Below are positions 1 through 6,500 of a DNA stretch of 10,129 nucleotides, one piece after another; within the stretch, counting starts at the first letter, position 1, and every line of letters begins with the position of its first letter. The stretch lies in contig JAGWMT010000103.1 of assembly GCA_028871595.1 (NCBI GenBank), forward strand, positions 1 through 10,129, given 5' to 3'. The position numbers and the translations under genes were made by a program. The DNA comes from Elusimicrobiota bacterium (lineage in GTDB: Bacteria; Elusimicrobiota; Elusimicrobia; UBA1565; UBA9628). Under the pieces are notes generated by a model that worked only from the letters and a program-made list of their open reading frames with translations, was not told the DNA's origin and made no database searches.

Positions 1-599
1 ACTCCGGCCGGCAGGGACACGTCGTAGAGCGCCCCGGCCAGCGGCGCGGGCGGCGCGGCCGCCGCGAAGGCCGACGGCGCGGCGGAACGCGCGAACGAGA
101 CCGCCACCGACGAGGCCGCGTCCACCGAGAACGCGCCGCGCGGCAGGACCACGCGTCCCGCGTCGCCGTCGAAGGTCAAGGTCGCGCCCAGCGCGTTGGA
201 CGCCACGGCCCGCGTCAACCCGTCGCCGACCAGGGCGACGGAGGCCGTCGTCCCGGCGATCAACTCCGCCGCGGCCGGATTCGTCGAGTTCCAATCGGTC
301 GCGGCCAGCGTCGCGCTGGCGCGGAACACCGCCGACGTCTCGCCCGGGCCCGGATCGTAGAACGCGGTCACCGTGCGCAGGTCCGCGGACAGGCTGGCGC
401 CGGAGAGCGCGCCGGAGGCCGACGCGGTGGTGAGCAGGACGGCCGGGTCGGTGTCGGCGGCGAAGCGGGCGCGGACCGGGCGCGGGAACTGGACCGTCAC
501 CGTCCAACGCGCGCCGCTGCGCGACGCGCGGAACGAAACGGGCCCCGGCAGCGGACGCAAGGTCAGGTCCGTCACGCGCGCCGCGACGGTGCTGGTCAG
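1..599 (-). other. SbsA-type Ig-like and ZU5-like stretch at the window edge (residues ~2825-3023)
   Basis: After the last transthyretin-like repeat comes ARWTVTVQFPRPVRARFAAD, then SASGALSGASLSADLRTVTA and FYDPGPGETSAVFRAS. This resembles an SbsA-type Ig domain ('V.F..PV.......L....G......S.D..T.T......P.E'). Next is TLTFDGDAGRVVLPRGAFSV followed by SSVAVSFARSAAP, which resembles ZU5-like units ('G..V.LP.GA......V.V'). The frame remains open at position 1, so the real C-terminus and any sorting or anchor signal lie outside the window. Domain names here are tentative. Confidence 0.4.
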
Positions 600-3500
600 G
601 ATCACGGCCGCGCCCTCGGGCGGAACGTAGGACGTTCCGCCGGGCCCGGACACGACCAGCCGGTATGTCCGCCCCGGCGTCATGCCGCCCACGCTGTATC
701 CGACGACGTTTCGCCCGGTGGGGTCCGTCGTCAAAGCGGCATACAGAAATTCGGACGAGTCCGGCGCCGCCGCGGCGATCGCCTGGACCTCGTCCACGGA
801 GGGGGCCGTCCCGTCGGGCAGGCGCAGCGCGCCGGACAAGATCCCTCCCGCGCCGAGGGTCACGACGCCCAAGTCGGCGGAGCTGGAGACGACGACGACG
901 GAACGGACCGCGCTCCCTTGGCCCAGCGCCGACGCGGTGAGGCGGTAGGAGCCGGCGGCGACGGAGGGAATCACGAAGGTGCCGTCGGGATTCGTACGCA
1001 GGACCAGGTCCGCGAGCGGGTCCTCGGACGGAGACACGCCGCCGGCCTGCAAGGTCACGGCCGCGCCGGGGCCGGCGGGATCGCCGGGGCCCAGCGAGGA
1101 CGTCAAGGCCGCGCCGCCCGACGACGCGACGCGGCCGGTCACCACGCCCGGCGCCGGCGTGAGCGTGAAGTCCACCACCGCGCCGCTGGACACGTCCACG
1201 CCGAGAACGCGCTTGGCGGCGTACGGCGGCAGCGGGGAGCCGGTCACCCGCATGCCCCGCGGCGCGGCGGTCACGTCGAACCAGCGACGCGACGGATCCA
1301 AGCCGCGGAGGAGATAGCGCCCCGAGGAGTCGGTCAGCGCCGACAGACCGAGGGCCGCGGCGCCCGGTGCCGCGCCCGCGGTGGCGCTGGGCCGCGCCGA
1401 CACGGCCAGCCCCGGCACCGGCGCCCCGGTGGCGCCGTCCGTGACGCGGCCGGAGATCGCGGCCCCGGAGAACATCGCCACCACGCCGAGATCCACCACC
1501 TGGCCCGCCGCGACGGAGATCCCGGACACGCGCGCCGGGGCCAGCGCCAGCGCGCCGGCTCCCAAGGCGCTCGCGTCGGACGGCGCCGCGAAGACCACGT
1601 CGTAGGTCCCCGGAGGAAGTCCGTCCACGACCACCCGGCCCTGCTCGTCCACCAGGCCCCCGCCGGGCGCGGGCCGGGAAGCGAATTCCGCTCCCGCCGC
1701 CGCCGGGTCGGCCGTCGCCGTCGCGGCGAACGCCGGGCCCAGCAGGCCGGCGTTGTCGCCCGTGATCAGGACGGTCTGCTGGGTTCCGTCGGGCAACAAG
1801 CGCACCGCGGCCACGCGCGCCCGCAGCGCGCCCGCGACTCCGAGAGCGAGATTCAGGCCCGAGACGTCGGCGGCCGACACCGTGAAGGCGGCCGACGGCG
1901 CGGAGAACGCCCGCGGCGACGACAGATCGGTGGCGACCGCCGCGTAGCGCCCGTCGCCCACGCCGTCGAACGAGAATACCGCGGTCCCTCCCGGAGCCGG
2001 AGAGACGTCGGCGGCCCGGACCTGGCTTCCGTCGGGACCGAGCAGCGCCACGCGGAACTGACGGCCCGGCGGCAGGGACGCCGGCGCCGACACGACGCCG
2101 CTCACGCGGGAGCCGCGCGTCAGGCGCGGCGCCAGGACGGCGCCGGAGGCCCCGATCGTGATCAACTGGTCGTACTCGACGGCCTCGGCCCCGTTCGAAG
2201 GGTCGTCGTCCAGATCGCCAGGCACGCGCAAGAGGTAGGTTCCCGGAATCGCCCCCGGCGAGAACGCGAAGGAGCCGTCCGCGCCGACCGCCGCCGTGAA
2301 TCCGACGGACGTGGCCGGCGCGGAGGACGCCGCGGGAGCGGCGCAGGAGCCCGCGCCTCCCGCGCCCCGCCGCAAAGCCGGCGTCCCGGTCAGGGCGTCG
2401 TAAGGGATCAACTCGGCGCGAAGCGCTGAACGCGGCACGGGGTCGCCCGAGCCCAGGAGGCAGAAGGAGACGTTCGGCGCCGCGCCCAGGATGCCGGCGG
2501 CGGACGTGACCGCCACGGAATAGGGCACGCCGGCGGCCGTGCGCGTCGTCAGGCTGACCAGGCCGGAGAAGGACAATGACCCGGACACCGGCGCCGAGGA
2601 CGCGGTCAAATCCAAGGTCAACGCCGCGGTGGCCCCGTCGGAGAGCAGCGCGCGCCCGAAAGCCCAGGCGCCCGACGGGGCGAACACGGCCGCCGCGCGA
2701 ACCGGACCGGGAGGAAGGGCCGGCGTGAAGTAAGTCGCGCTCGAGCAGTAGAAGGTCTCGAAAGATCCGGCGCCGGAGAGGGCCGTGGAATCGCCGAAGG
2801 AGCGCGTCGCGCCGTCGGAGCCGTCGAAACTCAGGCCCAGGGACGTCCACGCCGACGGCGCGCGGCACGCGCCGCCCGCCAGCGGCGCCAGCAGCACCGT
2901 CAGCGACAGGCGCGCGTCCAGGGGCGCGAGCGTCAGCGCCGACGTGGACACCGACGCCGCCGCGACCGACACCGTCGCGCCGCCCGCCGGCGAGAGCGCG
3001 AAGCCGGGCAAGGACGCGCGCACCGTCCACAGCCCCGGGGCCAGGCCGGTGATCGCGTAGGCCATGGTGCTGGACGTCGCCGACCCGAAAAGGCGGACGC
3101 GCGCCGAGCCGCGGTCCGGCGTCCCGGTCGCCAACGCCTCGACGGACACCTCGAACGTTCCCGCCGGGCACGAGCCCGGCGCGCCTCCGATGCCGGCGAA
3201 GCATTGCGTCGCCGCCAGGCTGTTCCCGGTCACGGTAACCGTGCCCACGATGGCGCCCCCCGCGCCCAGCGCCAGGTCCACTCCGGGGAGGTCCGCGGCG
3301 CCCGAGACGACCAAAGCGGTGGAGACCGTGACGAAGCCGGGCGCGGACGCCGATACCGTCCATGAGCCCGCGTCCAAGCCGTAAAGCGCGTACGGCGCGC
3401 TCGACGCGGCCAGCGCCGCGGCGAAGACGGAGGGCGCCGCGGCCCCGGCCTTCGTCGCCTGCACGGTGACGGTGACTCCGCCGGGAACCGTGGAGGGCAG

Positions 3501-6500
3501 GACGGCGTACCCCGTCACGCCCGCCTTCTTGTCGAAAGGCAGAATGAAGTCCGCGCCTCCGGGCCCCACCGTCACGCCCGCCACGGAGGTGGATAGGCGC
3601 AAATCGGGAACGTCCAACTCCAGCGTGTAAACCCCCGGCGCGGCGAGGGAGACGCTCCACGTGCTGGCCGCGCGCCCGAACAGCGGCCCGCCGTCGTCCG
3701 ACACCGCGGCGCCGGTGGAGAAACGCAGGGCCCCGGAGAACGCGGCCGAACCGTCCGCCGCGCGTCCGACGAACCCGCCGACCACGTCGTAGGGCGCCGC
3801 GACGGGAAGCAGCGCCGACACGCGCACGCGCGCCGGCGCCGGCAGGACCAGCGTCCCGAGGTCCGCGTAAGGAGCCGCGGCCGGCGCGGCCGCGACGGAG
3901 GTGGAGAGGGTCGCCGGCACGCCGCCCACGACGGTCGCCGTGGTCGCGGTCAGGCGGTAGGCCTGGCCCGAACGGAGGCCCGACAGCAGGAAATAACCCG
4001 TCGCGGAGGCCTGCGCGAACGCGCCGTCGCCCGCGCCGGGACCGGCCGCGACCACGAAGGCGCCCGCCCCCGCCGCGCCCAGTCGTCCGGCGTAGCCCGC
4101 GGTGGTGGCGACGACGACCTCCAGGCTCCGGTCCAAGGCCGAACCGCCCCCCGCGCGCAGGCGGACGTGGTAGCGCCCCGGCGGCGCGTAGCGCGGCGGA
4201 CTGGACACGCGGTCCACCCCGTCCCAGGTCAGGACGATGGGCTTCGCGGCGTCCCCGGCGCCGGAGGCCGTGAACGTCGGGGAGGAGAAGTTCGCGCCGT
4301 CCAGCGAGACCGCGGCGTCCCAGGTCAGCGCGGGATCGGCCAAGGTGAAGACCAGCCGCGCCGGATACGCGTCGGGCAGCGTCGCCGACAGCGCGACGCT
4401 GGTCGTTCCCGGAGACAATGAGCCGGTGTCCACCGAAACCGAGGTGAACGTCTCGGGGGACCCGGTCAATCGGACCGCGCGCAAGGCGGTCACCGTCACG
4501 CTCGACGACACCGCGGTGAACGACGACACCGCGCGGAGGTACGCCAAGGTCGGACCGCTGGTGGACGTGGTCATCGTGAATCCCGCCGAGGTCGCGAAGC
4601 CCGTGGACAGCGAGATGCTCGAGATCGGCGCCCCGTTGAGCGCGTAGAATTTCGCGGTCGCGTCGGCCACGTAGCCGCCCGACTGCGGAACGACCAAGGA
4701 CAACGTCGCCGTGCCCGACGACGCTCCGGGCTTGTCGTTTCCGCACAAATCCACGATCTTCAATTGGATGGTGGGCGCCGCCTGCAGCGGCGCCAGGTTC
4801 AACGGAGTCGCGTCCGTGAAGGCCAGATAGCTGGTCGACCCGGCCGACAGGTTCACCGCGGGCTGGGAGGAGATCGGCGCCAGCGGCGCGCTCCCGTCCG
4901 CCGCGGACCACACCGCGAAGGTCTGCGGCCCGCGCCCGCCCGGGGACAGAGGCGGCAGGCCCGCGTAGGTGAAGACGATCTGCTGGCCCGCCGAGAAGCT
5001 CGTCGCGGCGTTCGTCGCGACGGTCAAGGCCAGCCAGCCCGCTCCCAAGGCCTGCCCTCCGAACGCCGCGGGGTTGAGCGTCGCCGTGCTGATTCCCGCC
5101 GCCAGCGCCGGCGAGGTGGACCCCACGCTCCAATAGCCCGGCGGCGGCGGGTACCCCGCCAGGCCGACGGGCGGCGTCCAGCCGTCGGGGACGCGGATCG
5201 CCACCGCGCCGCCCGCGCCGATGCCCGCGGCGCCCGCGGTGAACGTGACCGTCGCGATCACGGGAACGCAGCCCGAGGACGTCGCGGGCAGCGCGATCGC
5301 CGAGCCCTGGCCGCTCTTCGAGCCGAACGAGAGGGCCGAGCGGTCCACGACGAAGGTGCTTCCCGCCACGCCGGTGAAGCCGGTGGGATCGTCCACCAGC
5401 GCGGTCGCCGCGTAATGGCGCCCGCTGGTCAGCGCGGCGTCCGGGATGGGGTTGAACCAGGAGGTCGAAGGCGCCAGCGGAGAGGCCAGCGTGGTGGTCG
5501 CGAACACCGGGAGGGCGGCGCTGAACGACAAGGTGTTGCCGTCGTAATGAAAGCCGGTCTCGACCTCCAGGACGTCCACGCGCACGCGTCCCACCGACGA
5601 GCCGTCGGCCGCGGTCCCGGAGATGGCGCCGCCCAGGGAAGCCAAGGAAGCCCCGGTCGGAATGTAGAACGAGCCGGTCGGACTGGACACGCTGGGAAGG
5701 ACGAACCAGAACAAGTGGCTCGTGGCGGCTCCCACGCCCGAGTTGGTGAGGTCGTTCGCGGACAGGGTGAAATAACCCGTCGTGTAGACGATCAGCCCTC
5801 CGGGAAGGGACTGGCCCGCCGACAGCGCGGGCGGCGCGGGCAAGGTGACCGAGGACGCGCTGGCGCCGAGCGTTATCGAATCGGTCGCCGTCGTGACCAG
5901 GTTCCAATACGCGTCCACCGCGCGGACCGTCGCGGAGAACGGCACGCCCTTCACGCGCGCGAACGGGGAGCCGCTGAAGCCCGCGGGGGAGCCCGGCAGG
6001 GCGGATTCGCCGAACAGGACGATCTGCAGGCGCGAGAGCCCCGCCGGAACCACGGAGGCCGTCGAAACGCCGGAACCGAAGAAGGCCGTCGCCGTCACGT
6101 GCGTGGCGCGCGGGGACGGCTCGGCGGTGACCGGGGTAAAAGTCAGGGCCGTGGATCCGCCCACCAGGGGCTGCCCCGCGGGCAGGACCGCGAAGGAATC
6201 GTCGCTGGTCAAGGTCACCGTACCCGTCGCCGTGTAGGCCTGCTCGAAGCGCGAGGACACGGCCACGACCGTCGCGGTGATCGAGACGCCCGCCGTGGAA
6301 ATGGACGGAGTCCCGGTCTTGCCGGGCGGAACGCTGGGAGTGAAGGTCTCTCCGGGCAGGATCACGAGCAGGAGCGGACGGAAGTTCCAGTTCGTGTTGC
6401 CGCCGCGGTCCGTGCTGCGCCCGTCGTTGGCCAATATCGGGACGCCCAAGGAGGCGTTCGAATCGGACACCGAGACGGCGGTGGCGCTGGAGACCGCCGC

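Noticed and set aside
918..2429. A plus-strand frame of 503 codons
   Set aside because: It is antisense to the transthyretin-like repeats, with Arg/Gly/Ala-rich low-complexity sequence. I take it as a shadow frame.
1..4115. DNA-level tandem repeats or recent duplication in the GC-rich array
   Set aside because: The short motifs that recur (gcgccg, gtcgcc and similar) come from Ala/Gly/Val/Ser codons at high GC. I saw no long near-identical copies; the repetition is at protein level only.
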